NCBI GenBank assembly: GCA_001917905.1
Contig: MNEX01000021.1
Coordinates: forward strand, 1-41,817
Direction of reading: 5' to 3'
DNA length: 41,817 nucleotides
DNA from: Acidobacteria bacterium 13_1_40CM_65_14
GTDB lineage: Bacteria; Acidobacteriota; Vicinamibacteria; Vicinamibacterales; CAVVIG01
Shown here: positions 10,479-18,075 of the stretch, piece by piece
How the letters are laid out: each line of letters starts with the position of its first letter
Numbering within the stretch: position 1 is the first letter of the stretch
Position numbers and translations under genes: made by a program
The notes under the pieces: model-generated
The model's input: only the letters and a program-made list of their open reading frames with translations
The model's database searches: none
What the model was told of the DNA's origin: nothing

Positions 10479-11927
10479 ATGTCGGATCTGTTCGATCTGC
10501 CGTTTGAAGAGGAAGAACCGGAGCCGGAGGCACCACCCGCCCCGGCGCCTGCCGCGGTTCGCCGTGTCCTGAGCGTCACGGAGCTCACCGTCAAGGTCCG
10601 CGATCTCCTCGAGGCGGAGTTGTTCGAGGTCTGGGTCGAGGGCGAGCTCTCCAACTGCCGCGTCTGGAACACGGGACATCTGTACTTCACGCTCAAAGAC
10701 GAATCCACGCAGCTGCGTGGATTCATGTTCCGCTCGGCGTTGCGCTCCCTGAAGTTCAAACCGACCGACGGCACGCGCGTCGTCGCGCGCGGGAAGATTT
10801 CCGTGTACGAGCCCAAGGGCGAGTATCAACTGGTCTGCGAGCATCTCGAGCCGCAAGGGCTCGGCGCGCTGCAGCTCGCGTTCGAGCAGTTGAAGAAGCG
10901 GCTGCAGGCGGAAGGCCTGTTCGACGGCGCGCGCAAGCGGCCGTTACCCGCGCTGCCACGCAAGATCGGCATCGTGACCTCGCTCGACGGCGCCGCGATC
11001 CGCGACATCATCAACGTGCTGCGCCGACGCTACGCGAACGCGCATCTCGTCATTCGCCCTGCGCGGGTGCAGGGCGAGGGCGCGGCGATTGAAGTCGCGC
11101 AGGGCCTGCGGCAGATCGGCCGCGTGCCCGGCGTGGACGTGGTGATCGTGGGCCGCGGTGGCGGATCGATTGAGGATCTGTGGGCGTTCAACGAAGAGAT
11201 CGTCGCGCGCGCGATTGCGAAGTCGCCGGTGCCGGTGATTGCCGCGGTCGGCCACGAAACCGACGTGACGATCGCCGACTTCGTCGCCGACGTCCGTGCG
11301 CCGACGCCGTCGGCCGCCGCCGAGCTCGTCGTCTCGCGCAAAGACGAGTTCTTTGGACGCATCGATCGGCTGAGCGATCGCCTGCGTGCGGCCGCGCGCG
11401 GCCGCGTACAGCGATTGAGCCGTCGCGTGCACGTCGCCGACAGCCGGCCAGCCTTCGCTGGGCAGCCGGGCCGCGTGGCGATGCGCGGCCGCCACGCCGC
11501 GGAGCTGACGCACGCGCTCGCGCGTCTGGTCCGCGCGAGCCTCGCCACACGCGATCGACGGTTGCACCAGCTCGAACGCCAGCTCACCACCTTCGATGCG
11601 GGCCGACGGCTGGCAGCGATCCGGACGCGGCTGGTCACGTCCGACGGCCGTATGCGGAGCGCCGCCACGCGCCGGCAGGATCGCGCACGCGCGCAGTTCC
11701 AGGAGACCGCCGGACGGCTCGACACGCTGAGCCCGCTCGCCGTCCTCGGCCGCGGCTACGCCGTCGCATGGAACGCCGACAAAACGCGCGTGCTCCGCGA
11801 CGGGTCGGCCGTCGCACCGGGCGACACCGTTCATGTCACGCTCGCGCGAGGAGAGTTGGAATGCGAGGTTCACTCCAGCGCTGATCGAACACAAGGGCCA
11901 CCAGGGACACAAAGCGAAAAGCCTTAA
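10479..11927 (+). CDS. xseA: Exodeoxyribonuclease VII large subunit
   Basis: The 482-residue protein starts with an acidic/proline-rich leader. The OB-fold follows (about 30-125: VWVEGELSNCRVWNTGHLYF, VVARGKISVYEPKGEYQL), then the nuclease domain with IGIVTSLDGAAIRDIINVL, VVIVGRGGGSIEDLWAFNEE and AAVGHETDVTIADFVADVRA. A coiled-coil C-terminal half ends in LSPLAVLGRGYAV. With XseB it forms exonuclease VII, which degrades single-stranded DNA to oligonucleotides. The last twelve or so residues (TQGPPGTQSEKP) and the stop come from the left arm of the repeat that starts at 11888. Confidence 0.96.
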   Translation: MSDLFDLPFEEEEPEPEAPPAPAPAAVRRVLSVTELTVKVRDLLEAELFEVWVEGELSNCRVWNTGHLYFTLKDESTQLRGFMFRSALRSLKFKPTDGTRVVARGKISVYEPKGEYQLVCEHLEPQGLGALQLAFEQLKKRLQAEGLFDGARKRPLPALPRKIGIVTSLDGAAIRDIINVLRRRYANAHLVIRPARVQGEGAAIEVAQGLRQIGRVPGVDVVIVGRGGGSIEDLWAFNEEIVARAIAKSPVPVIAAVGHETDVTIADFVADVRAPTPSAAAELVVSRKDEFFGRIDRLSDRLRAAARGRVQRLSRRVHVADSRPAFAGQPGRVAMRGRHAAELTHALARLVRASLATRDRRLHQLERQLTTFDAGRRLAAIRTRLVTSDGRMRSAATRRQDRARAQFQETAGRLDTLSPLAVLGRGYAVAWNADKTRVLRDGSAVAPGDTVHVTLARGELECEVHSSADRTQGPPGTQSEKP

Positions 11928-12112
11928 CTTAAAGCGCGTTGCAGAATTACAACTCGCCACCACGGAGGACACGGGGGACACAGAGGCTGTGTACCTTTCT
12001 TTAGGGCTGAACCTCCTGTCCTCCGTGTCCTCTGTGGTGGAGAGGTTGCGGCGGTGATCGTCGAGTAGACCGCTTCGTTGTTTTCCTTTGTGTCCTTTGT
12101 GTCCTTCGTGTT
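11888..12112. repeat. Outer inverted micro-array, nonamer family F (TTTGTGTCC), split by a family A element
   Basis: The left arm begins AACACAAGGGCCACCAGGGA (11888 onward). The right arm near 12086-12112 reads CCTTTGTGTCC, TTTGTGTCC, TTCGTGTT, its inverted complement. The roughly 170 bp between them contain a complete family A element (11951-12047). Single right arms of family F also occur at 13351-13396 and 26680-26717. Confidence 0.85.
11951..12047. repeat. Inner inverted micro-array, family A, nested in family F
   Basis: AACTCGCCACCACGGAGG and ACACGGGGG units on the left are mirrored by CCTCCTGTCCTCCGTGTCC and TGTGGTGG on the right. It lies between the two arms of the family F element, which suggests insertion of one element into another. 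Confidence 0.88.
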
Positions 12113-12128
12113 AACTCAGAGCAGCGAC

Positions 12129-12374
12129 ATGTCCGACACATCGATCAAAGATTTCGAGGCCGCCATTGCCGAGCTCGAGACGATCGTCAAGAAGCTCGAA
12201 GAGGGCGACTTGCCGCTCGAGCAATCGCTGGCGCTCTACGAGCGCGGCGTCCAGCTCTCGCGCTTCTGTCACGCGCGGCTCGAAGAGGCCGAGCGCCGCA
12301 TCGAGATTCTGAACGAGCGCGGCGAGCTGAAGCCGGCGCCCGCGTCCTTTGCCGCCGACGACGACCGTACGTAA
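12129..12374 (+). CDS. xseB: Exodeoxyribonuclease VII small subunit
   Basis: The 81-residue protein starts MSDTSIKDFEAAIAELETIV, with the conserved FExAlxeLExIVxxLExGdLpLExsL pattern, and continues ALYERGVQLSRFCHARLEEA. It is a two-helix partner that binds the XseA C-terminal coiled coil. In-frame starts upstream lie within the repeat (giving FVSFVSFV) and are rejected. The 200-bp gap from xseA is all repeat DNA, so coupling with xseA is looser than the usual overlap. Confidence 0.93.
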   Translation: MSDTSIKDFEAAIAELETIVKKLEEGDLPLEQSLALYERGVQLSRFCHARLEEAERRIEILNERGELKPAPASFAADDDRT

Positions 12375-12378
12375 TTTT

Positions 12379-13335
12379 GTGGCGTCCACCTCGCTCGGGG
12401 ATTTCCTCAACACGGCCCGCATCCAGGTGGACGAGGCGCTGGATCGGTATCTGCCGCGTCCGCCGGTCTGCCCGGCGATCGTCAGCGACGCGATGCGGTA
12501 CAGCGTCTTCGCCGGCGGCAAGCGGCTCCGTCCCATCCTGACGCTCGCCGCCGCCGATGCCGTCGAGCGCGCGAACGTCCGGCACCGCCCCAGCGGTGCC
12601 GGCGAGGCCACGCTCCTCGCGCTCCCCGCGGCGTGCGCGATCGAGATGATTCACACCTACTCGCTCATTCACGACGATCTGCCGGCGATGGACAACGACA
12701 CGCTGCGACGCGGCCGGCCGACACTGCACGTCGTGTACGGCGACGGCATCGCGATTCTCGCCGGCGATGGTCTCCACGCCGAGGCATTCACGCTGCTGGC
12801 GCGCGAACCGGCGAGCGGTGACCACGAGATCGTCTCGCGCAAGCTGCGCGTGCTCCGCGTCATCGGCGACGCCGCCGGGCCCGCCGGCATGGTCGGCGGC
12901 CAGGCGATTGATCTGCAGGCCGCGGGGCAAGCGCCCGGTCGCGCCATCACGCTCGATGGCCAGGGTCTCCGCGCGATGCACGCGCGCAAGACCGGCGCGC
13001 TGATCCGCGCGTCGGCCGTGAGCGGCGCGATCATGGCCGGCGCGACCACCGACATCATCAACGCGATCGATCGGTACGCGACCGACGTCGGGCTCGCGTT
13101 TCAAATCGTCGACGACATCCTCGACGTCGAAGGCAAAGCCGAGCAGCTTGGAAAGACCGCGGGGAAAGACGCCGCGGACGCCAAGCCGACGTATCCGTCG
13201 CTGTTCGGCCTCGAGACCTCGCGGACGCTCGCGGCCGAGTGCGTCGCGCGCGCACGTCAGACGCTCGTCGACGCCATGGTCACCGACGGGTGGCTGGACG
13301 CGATCGCGGAGTGGGTCGTGGTACGTCGAAGCTGA
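12379..13335 (+). CDS. ispA: Polyprenyl (farnesyl/geranylgeranyl) diphosphate synthase
   Basis: The 318-residue protein carries the trans-prenyltransferase motifs: AGGKRLRPIL (about 45-54), the first aspartate-rich motif HDDLPAMDND (98-107) with RRGRPT after it, GLAFQIVDDILDV with the second DDxxD (245-249), and a KTAGKD loop. It condenses isopentenyl and allylic diphosphates for quinones and wall carriers. The GTG at 12379, four bases after the xseB stop, is preferred. A TTG at 12349 would overlap xseB by 26 bases. The loop ANVRHRPSGAGEATLL is longer than usual. The position after xseB is the standard ispA location. Confidence 0.92.
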   Translation: MASTSLGDFLNTARIQVDEALDRYLPRPPVCPAIVSDAMRYSVFAGGKRLRPILTLAAADAVERANVRHRPSGAGEATLLALPAACAIEMIHTYSLIHDDLPAMDNDTLRRGRPTLHVVYGDGIAILAGDGLHAEAFTLLAREPASGDHEIVSRKLRVLRVIGDAAGPAGMVGGQAIDLQAAGQAPGRAITLDGQGLRAMHARKTGALIRASAVSGAIMAGATTDIINAIDRYATDVGLAFQIVDDILDVEGKAEQLGKTAGKDAADAKPTYPSLFGLETSRTLAAECVARARQTLVDAMVTDGWLDAIAEWVVVRRS

Positions 13336-13350
13336 CTCGCGGCGCCGAAT

Positions 13351-13396
13351 CAACACAATGGTTTTATCCTTTGTGTCCTTTGTGTCCTTTGTGTTC
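13351..13396. repeat. Family F nonamer array before tlyA
   Basis: After CAACACAATGG, three 9-bp TTTGTGTCC-type units follow in register (about 13370-13395). The left arm is reduced to the word AACACAA, so the hairpin is asymmetric. It occupies the ispA-tlyA gap, where dxs is often found in other bacteria. Confidence 0.85.
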
Positions 13397-13403
13397 GATC
13401 AGC

Positions 13404-14150
13404 GTGCGTAAAAACAAAACGCGCCTCGACGTCATCCTCGTCGATCGCGGCCTCGCTCCGTCTCGCGAACGCGCGCGGGCGCTCATCCTGGCCGGTCAGG
13501 TCAGCGTCGACGGCCAGGTCATCTCCAAAGCCGGCGCACCGGTCGCCGCCGACGCACGCGTCGAGCTCGCCACGCCCGATCATCCGTACGTCAGCCGCGG
13601 CGGCGTGAAGCTCGCCGGCGCGCTCGACACGTTCGGCGTGGACCCGGCCGGTCGCCGCGCGCTCGACGTCGGCGCGTCCACCGGCGGGTTCACCGACGTG
13701 CTCCTCCAGCGCGGCGCCGAGAGCGTCATCGCGCTCGACGTTGGGCACGGGCAGCTCGATTGGCGGCTGCGCAACGACGCGCGCGTCGTCGTCCGCGAAC
13801 GCGTCAACGCGCGCGCGCTGACGCGGGACGATGTGCCGCATGCTGTCAGCCTCGTGACGATCGACGTCGCCTTCATCTCGCTGCGGCACATCCTTCCGGC
13901 GCTGCCGCCGTTTCTCGATCGTCCCGCCGACATCGTCGCGCTCGTGAAGCCGCAGTTCGAAGCGGGACGCGAGGAAGTCGGCAAGCACGGACTGGTGACC
14001 GATCCCGCGATCCACGACGCGGTGATTGCGCGCGTGACCGAAGCGGCGCTGGCCTGCGGCTTCGCGCGCGCCGGCTTGACGCCGTCACCGATCACCGGCG
14101 CCACCGGCAACCAGGAATTCTTTCTTCACCTGACGCATGGCCGCGTTTGA
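13404..14150 (+). CDS. tlyA: TlyA family rRNA methyltransferase / hemolysin A-like protein
   Basis: The 248-residue protein has an N-terminal S4 RNA-binding domain (KTRLDVILVDRGLAPSRERA ... GQVSVDGQVISKAG, about 4-58). An FtsJ-like methyltransferase follows, with YVSRGGVKLAGALDTF, the SAM motif ALDVGASTGGFTDVLLQ (about 82-98), IALDVGHGQLDWRLR and ALVKPQFEAGREEVGKHG. Characterised TlyA proteins 2'-O-methylate 16S and 23S rRNA. The GTG at 13404 directly follows the repeat and gives the standard N-terminus. The gene overlaps panE by 14 bp. Confidence 0.93.
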   Translation: MRKNKTRLDVILVDRGLAPSRERARALILAGQVSVDGQVISKAGAPVAADARVELATPDHPYVSRGGVKLAGALDTFGVDPAGRRALDVGASTGGFTDVLLQRGAESVIALDVGHGQLDWRLRNDARVVVRERVNARALTRDDVPHAVSLVTIDVAFISLRHILPALPPFLDRPADIVALVKPQFEAGREEVGKHGLVTDPAIHDAVIARVTEAALACGFARAGLTPSPITGATGNQEFFLHLTHGRV

Positions 14151-15081
14151 ACACGTCATCGTGCTCGGCGCCGGCGCGATCGGCAGCGTCTACGCCGCGA
14201 AGCTCGCGGTTCGCCACGACGTGACGCTCATCGCGCGGCGCGAGCACGTCGAGGCGATCAACCGCGACGGCCTGCGCCTCACCGGCCGCGAGGAGGTGAC
14301 GTGCCGCGTGCGCGCGGCGACTCGCATCGACTCGATGGCGCCGGCCACGCTCGTGCTGCTGACGACGAAGGTCAGCGACAACCGCGCGGCGGCGGCGGCG
14401 CTCGCGTACCACGTGTGCGACGACACCGTGATCCTCTGCGTCCAGAACGGACTCGGCAGCGAAGACGTGGTCAAGGAGGTTCTCGGCGATCGGGGCACCG
14501 TGCTCCGCGCGATCACACAATTCGGCGCCATCTTTCGCGAGCCTGGTGTGATCGACTACAAGGTCGCCGGCTACACGCTGATCGAACAGAGTCCGCACAG
14601 CGCGGCGATCGCGAGCCTGTTGACCGCGTGCGGACTCGATGGCCGCGTGTCCAACAACATCAAGGCCGAAGTCTGGCGAAAGCTGATCTTCAACTGCGTC
14701 ATCAACCCGATCACCTCCCTGCTCGGCAGCGACGTGGGCAGCATCGCCGACGCGCGACTCGATCCGCTGAAGCGTCTGGTCGTCGGTGAATGTCTGGCGG
14801 TCGCCCGCGCAGACGGCGTCGACGGCATCGACTACAGCGAGGACTTCGTGCGGACGATCGCCGACGTGTTCGGCGCGTCCCACAACGTCGCCTCGATGCG
14901 ACAGGACTTGTTGAGGGGCAAGCTGACCGAGATCGATTTCATGAACGGCGCGGTCGTCGCGCGCGGCCGGCGACTGGGCATCGACTGTCCTGTCAACGCC
15001 GCGCTCGTCGCGATCGTCAAGGCGATGGAAGCGCACGCGAGTCCTGAGCGACGAGCGCACCCTTCGACAGGCTCAGGGTGA
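14137..15081 (+). CDS. panE: Ketopantoate reductase family protein
   Basis: The 314-residue protein opens with the NAD(P)-binding motif VIVLGAGAIGSVYAAKL (about 7-23). LLTTKVSDN and CVQNGLGSEDVV follow, then the catalytic C-terminal domain with KAEVWRKLIFNCVINPITSL and the helix ending MRQDLLRGKLTEIDFMNGAV. These are hallmarks of ApbA/PanE, which reduces 2-dehydropantoate to pantoate in coenzyme A synthesis. It is inserted between tlyA and nadK, which are usually adjacent. The C-terminal PSTGSG and stop codon come from the REP-like element starting near 15055. Confidence 0.88.
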   Translation: MAAFEHVIVLGAGAIGSVYAAKLAVRHDVTLIARREHVEAINRDGLRLTGREEVTCRVRAATRIDSMAPATLVLLTTKVSDNRAAAAALAYHVCDDTVILCVQNGLGSEDVVKEVLGDRGTVLRAITQFGAIFREPGVIDYKVAGYTLIEQSPHSAAIASLLTACGLDGRVSNNIKAEVWRKLIFNCVINPITSLLGSDVGSIADARLDPLKRLVVGECLAVARADGVDGIDYSEDFVRTIADVFGASHNVASMRQDLLRGKLTEIDFMNGAVVARGRRLGIDCPVNAALVAIVKAMEAHASPERRAHPSTGSG

Positions 15082-15150
15082 GCGAGGAGTCGAAGGGCTT
15101 GTCCTGACGCGAGACGCTCACCCTTCGACCAACGCAGGGTGAGCGTTGAG
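15055..15150. repeat. REP-like inverted repeat (CCCTTCGACAGGCTCAGGG type)
   Basis: The block contains CACCCTTCGACAGGCTCAGG, then GAGTCGAAGGG, then CTCACCCTTCGACC and GCAGGGTGAGCG, giving several possible hairpins. CTTCGACxxGCTCAGGGTGAG words are familiar as dispersed REP-type repeats in many GC-rich bacteria. A degenerate relative ends thiL (34797-34850). Confidence 0.85.
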
Positions 15151-15152
15151 CG

Positions 15153-15161
15153 TGGCACAAT
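15153..15161 (+). promoter_or_regulatory. Extended -10 close to the nadK start
   Basis: TGG-CACAAT lies nine bases before the nadK ATG at 15171, with no Shine-Dalgarno between. The hexamer matches TATAAT at four of six positions. A leaderless or nearly leaderless nadK transcript is inferred. Confidence 0.4.
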
Positions 15162-15170
15162 ATCCGGCGC

Positions 15171-16046
15171 ATGAAGAAAGTCGGCATCGTCGCCAAAACG
15201 CGACTGACGAAGGCGACGTCGCATCTGGTCGAGATCGGCGCGTGGCTCGAACAGCGCGGCGTGGAGCCGGTGTACGAGACCGCGACCGCGGCGCTGATGC
15301 CGCCGGGCGCGGCGCGTCACGTGGCCGACAAGCAGACGCTCGTCAAAAAGGTCGACATGGTCGTCGTCCTCGGCGGCGACGGCACGCTGCTGTCAATGGC
15401 GGACTGCATTGGCGCCGCGGGATCCGGCATCCCGATGCTCGGGGTCAACTTCGGCAGCCTCGGGTTTCTCACCGAAGTGATTCTGCCCGAGCTCTATCCG
15501 TCGCTGGACGCCGCGCTGAGCGGTCGCGCGCCGATCGAAGAGCGCATGATGCTGCACGCGACGGCGATCAGAAACGGTGCGACGTTCGCGGATCACATCG
15601 CGCTGAACGACGTGGTCGTGACGAAGGGCGCGCGTTCGCGGATGATTGATCTCTCCGTGTGGGTCGGCGACGAGTTCATCACGCGCGTGAAAGCCGACGG
15701 CCTCATCGTCGCCACGCCGACCGGATCGACGGCGTACAACCTCGCCGCCGGCGGCCCGATCGTCCAGCCGACGCTCGATGCCTTTCTGCTGACGCCGATT
15801 GCACCGCACACGCTCACCAACCGGCCGATCGTCATTCCCGTGTCGTCGCCCGTGCGCGTGCAGCCGAACATCGAGGACGAGCGCGAAGAGCTGTACGTGA
15901 CGTTCGACGGCCAGGCGGGATTTCAGCTGCAGGCGGGCGATGAAATCCGGATCTGCCGCGCCGATCGGACGCTGCGGCTCATTCGTCCGTCGACGCGGAG
16001 CTACTTCGCGGTACTGCGAGAAAAGCTTAAGTGGGGAGAGCGGTAG
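15171..16046 (+). CDS. nadK: NAD kinase
   Basis: The 291-residue protein has the diagnostic GGDGT motif in VVVLGGDGTLLSMA (68-72), the LGVNFGSLGFLTE block, the ALNDVVVTKG segment corresponding to NE/D, and KADGLIVATPTGSTAYNLAA (the TPTGSTAY nucleotide loop). PIAPHTLTNRPIV follows. It phosphorylates NAD to NADP using ATP or polyphosphate. Length is typical. It is separated from panE by the REP element and has its own -10. Its convergent neighbour is the M20 peptidase, with a hairpin array and a T-run between. Confidence 0.96.
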   Translation: MKKVGIVAKTRLTKATSHLVEIGAWLEQRGVEPVYETATAALMPPGAARHVADKQTLVKKVDMVVVLGGDGTLLSMADCIGAAGSGIPMLGVNFGSLGFLTEVILPELYPSLDAALSGRAPIEERMMLHATAIRNGATFADHIALNDVVVTKGARSRMIDLSVWVGDEFITRVKADGLIVATPTGSTAYNLAAGGPIVQPTLDAFLLTPIAPHTLTNRPIVIPVSSPVRVQPNIEDEREELYVTFDGQAGFQLQAGDEIRICRADRTLRLIRPSTRSYFAVLREKLKWGER

Positions 16047-16087
16047 CTACGCGACATTGCAGTTTCTGACTGCACCCGAGACAAGAC

Positions 16088-16179
16088 AAACACGAAACCA
16101 CGAAGGCACGAAAGCACGAAGAAGACTTTCTTTGTACTGGGGTTCTTCGTGTCTTCGCGTCTTCGTGGTTGCATTTTTT
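16088..16179. repeat. Octamer inverted array (ACACGAAA / TTTCGTGG family B) plus T6, possible terminator
   Basis: The left arm has 8-bp units ACACGAAA, CCACGAAG, GCACGAAA, GCACGAAG. After about 25 bp the right arm reads CTTCGTGTCTTCGCG and TCTTCGTGG. Six T residues follow at 16174-16179, so on the plus strand the hairpin could terminate nadK. The M20 gene converges from the other side. A sister element lies at 28497-28562. Confidence 0.85.
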
Positions 16180-16191
16180 ACTCGGAAGTAG

Positions 16192-17703
16192 CTAGGGCAT
16201 CGTCAAGAGTGCCGCCATCGACTCGATCCCTTCCCACAGATTCTGAATCCGCAGGTTCTCGTTCGGCCCGTGCTGGTTGTTGTCGAAGTTCACGATCGAC
16301 AACCCGAAGGTCGGCACCTTCAGCACGTCGGTGAACACGTAGAAGGGCGCGCTGCCGCCGATCGTCGGGAGCCGCACGATGGGGCCGCCGGCCGCGTCGG
16401 ACAGCGCTTTCGAAATCGCCGCGGCGATCGGCAGGTTCATCGGCGTACGACCGGCCGGGTACCCGCCGCTTCGCGTCACACGCGCGATCCACGGATGCGC
16501 GGCACGAGTCGCCGCGTCCGGCTCTTTGTCCACGATGAAGAAGCCTTGCTTGCGAACGTGGGCGACGAGGCGATCGAACTGCTTCACCGGATCGATCGCC
16601 TTCACGAGCCGGAGATCGAGACGCGCGCTCGCCGATGCGGGGATCACCGTGCGGCCCTGTCCGCCGACGCCGCCGCCCGCGTCGAGCGCGTTGATGTTCA
16701 GCGTCGGCAGGTTGTGCCGCAGCTCGAGCCGCTCCGTGATGGTTTCGGGCTGCGAGAAGCCGAAGGTCTGCATCAGCATCGGGGCGACGTCGGGGATGGC
16801 GTCGATCGCCTGTCGTTCCTCCGCCGTCAGCGGCGTCACGTCGTCGTAGAAACCATCGACCGTGACCCGGCCGCGATCGTCTTTCATCGACGCGAGCAGC
16901 TTCGCGAGGGCCAGCGCCGGATTCGGCGCCCAGTTGCCGTAGTTGCCGCTGTGCACGTCGCGCGCCGGCCCGTACACGGTGACGAGCGCGCTCATGATGC
17001 CGCGCGTGCCGAAGAACAGCGTCGGCCGGCCGCTGGCGTGTCGTGGACCGTCGACCATGATCAGCGCGTCACCGCGGATGCGGTCGCCGTGCTCGCGCGC
17101 GACCGACTCGAGCGACGGCGACCCGGCCTCTTCGTCGCCTTCCATGATCACGCGGATGTTCGAGGTCAGCGCGATGTTCGAATCCTCGAGCGCATCGACT
17201 GCGGCGAGGAACGCGATGATCGGCGACTTGTCGTCCGACGATGACCGGCCGTAGATGCGCCACTCCGGGTCGATCGGACCTTGCCACGATTTCAGCGTGA
17301 GCGTTCGCCCGGCAGGCTCGTGCTCGACGACGATCACCGGCGAGAACGGCGGCTCGTAGGTCCACTCGGTCGGATCGACCGGTTGTCCGTCGTAGTGGAA
17401 GTAGAACGTGATCGTGCGGCGCAGGTTTGGCGAGCGGCGCTCAGCCAGGACGACCGGCGATCCGGACGTCGCGATGCGCTCGGGCAGAAACCGCCGGTGT
17501 TCGAACATCCGCGTCAATGCCTGCGCGTTGCGCTCGATGTCGCCCTTGTTCGCGGCGACGTTGGGAATCGAGAGGAAGTCGAAGAGCTCGAGCAGGATCG
17601 GCTTCTCGTGATCGAGCCGCCAGGCGCGGACGCGCGCCGACGTGTTGTCGGCTGCGCCAAGCGCCAGGACGGCGGTGAACACAAGAAAAGGAAGCCGCGT
17701 CAT
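16192..17703 (-). CDS. Secreted M20 family metallopeptidase
   Basis: The 503-residue protein starts with a signal peptide (MTRLPFLVFTAVLALGAADN, cleavage near residue 18). The M20 zinc ligands follow in order: HYDGQPVD, SSDDKSP, EGDEEAGS and the late HGPNEN histidine. The inserted lid/dimerisation domain (about 230-400) contains FFGTRGIMSALVTVYGPARD and DVHSGNYGNWAPNPALALAK. Members are di- or aminopeptidases and related amidohydrolases. The export signal implies action on peptides outside the cytoplasm. The substrate cannot be told from sequence. It is isolated, with repeats on both sides. Confidence 0.88.
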   Translation of the reverse strand: MTRLPFLVFTAVLALGAADNTSARVRAWRLDHEKPILLELFDFLSIPNVAANKGDIERNAQALTRMFEHRRFLPERIATSGSPVVLAERRSPNLRRTITFYFHYDGQPVDPTEWTYEPPFSPVIVVEHEPAGRTLTLKSWQGPIDPEWRIYGRSSSDDKSPIIAFLAAVDALEDSNIALTSNIRVIMEGDEEAGSPSLESVAREHGDRIRGDALIMVDGPRHASGRPTLFFGTRGIMSALVTVYGPARDVHSGNYGNWAPNPALALAKLLASMKDDRGRVTVDGFYDDVTPLTAEERQAIDAIPDVAPMLMQTFGFSQPETITERLELRHNLPTLNINALDAGGGVGGQGRTVIPASASARLDLRLVKAIDPVKQFDRLVAHVRKQGFFIVDKEPDAATRAAHPWIARVTRSGGYPAGRTPMNLPIAAAISKALSDAAGGPIVRLPTIGGSAPFYVFTDVLKVPTFGLSIVNFDNNQHGPNENLRIQNLWEGIESMAALLTMP

Positions 17704-18075
17704 TTTTTACTCTCTCGCGGGGCCCCACCTACATCTGTCGCGGCGGGGACCCCACCCCCGCCGCTGTTGTTCGGCGCATTCGCGCCTCGCAACGGCTCAA
17801 GGCTGTCGCTCGCTGATGCCTCGCACGCTGCGCGCTGACGCGCTTGCGTGCTGGCATGGCCGCAGGCGCTATGGCCGAGCATTATCCGCCACAAACCGGG
17901 GGACCGCCGGCTCGCCCTGGAAAAATGTCTTCGGCACGCCTTCGTTGTCGATCGTCACCGCGGCGCCTGCGGCCACACCGAGCCGCGGACTGAAAATCCG
18001 CGGCGAGGTGTCAGCGATAGCTCGCGGCGGGGGTGGGGCCCCGCCGCCAGTGGAAAAAAGATGACAGGAGCCTAA
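17704..18075. other. 372-bp gene-free region with GC-rich repeats and a possible coding remnant
   Basis: GGGGCCCC cores flank this gap at about 17718-17727 and 18030-18043, with another GC-rich hairpin word (GGCGGGGACCCC) near 17742. Between them a CGCACGCTGCGCGCTGACGC stretch forms further short palindromes. The minus strand of 17880-18030 can be read as a protein-like tail containing GVPKTFFQGEPAVPRFVADN before a stop, in the same frame as mltG but beyond its stop codon. I do not recognise it. It may be a gene remnant caught between two copies of the GC-rich element. Confidence 0.6.

Noticed and set aside
10376-10856. Small minus-strand open frames over the xseA start and the GC-rich element
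   Set aside because: They consist of translated repeat (GAPPPP-type peptides) plus antisense xseA.
13239-13403. An N-terminal extension of TlyA overlapping ispA
   Set aside because: The extension translates ispA in another frame and the repeat (PLCPLCPLC); the S4 domain begins normally at the GTG 13404.
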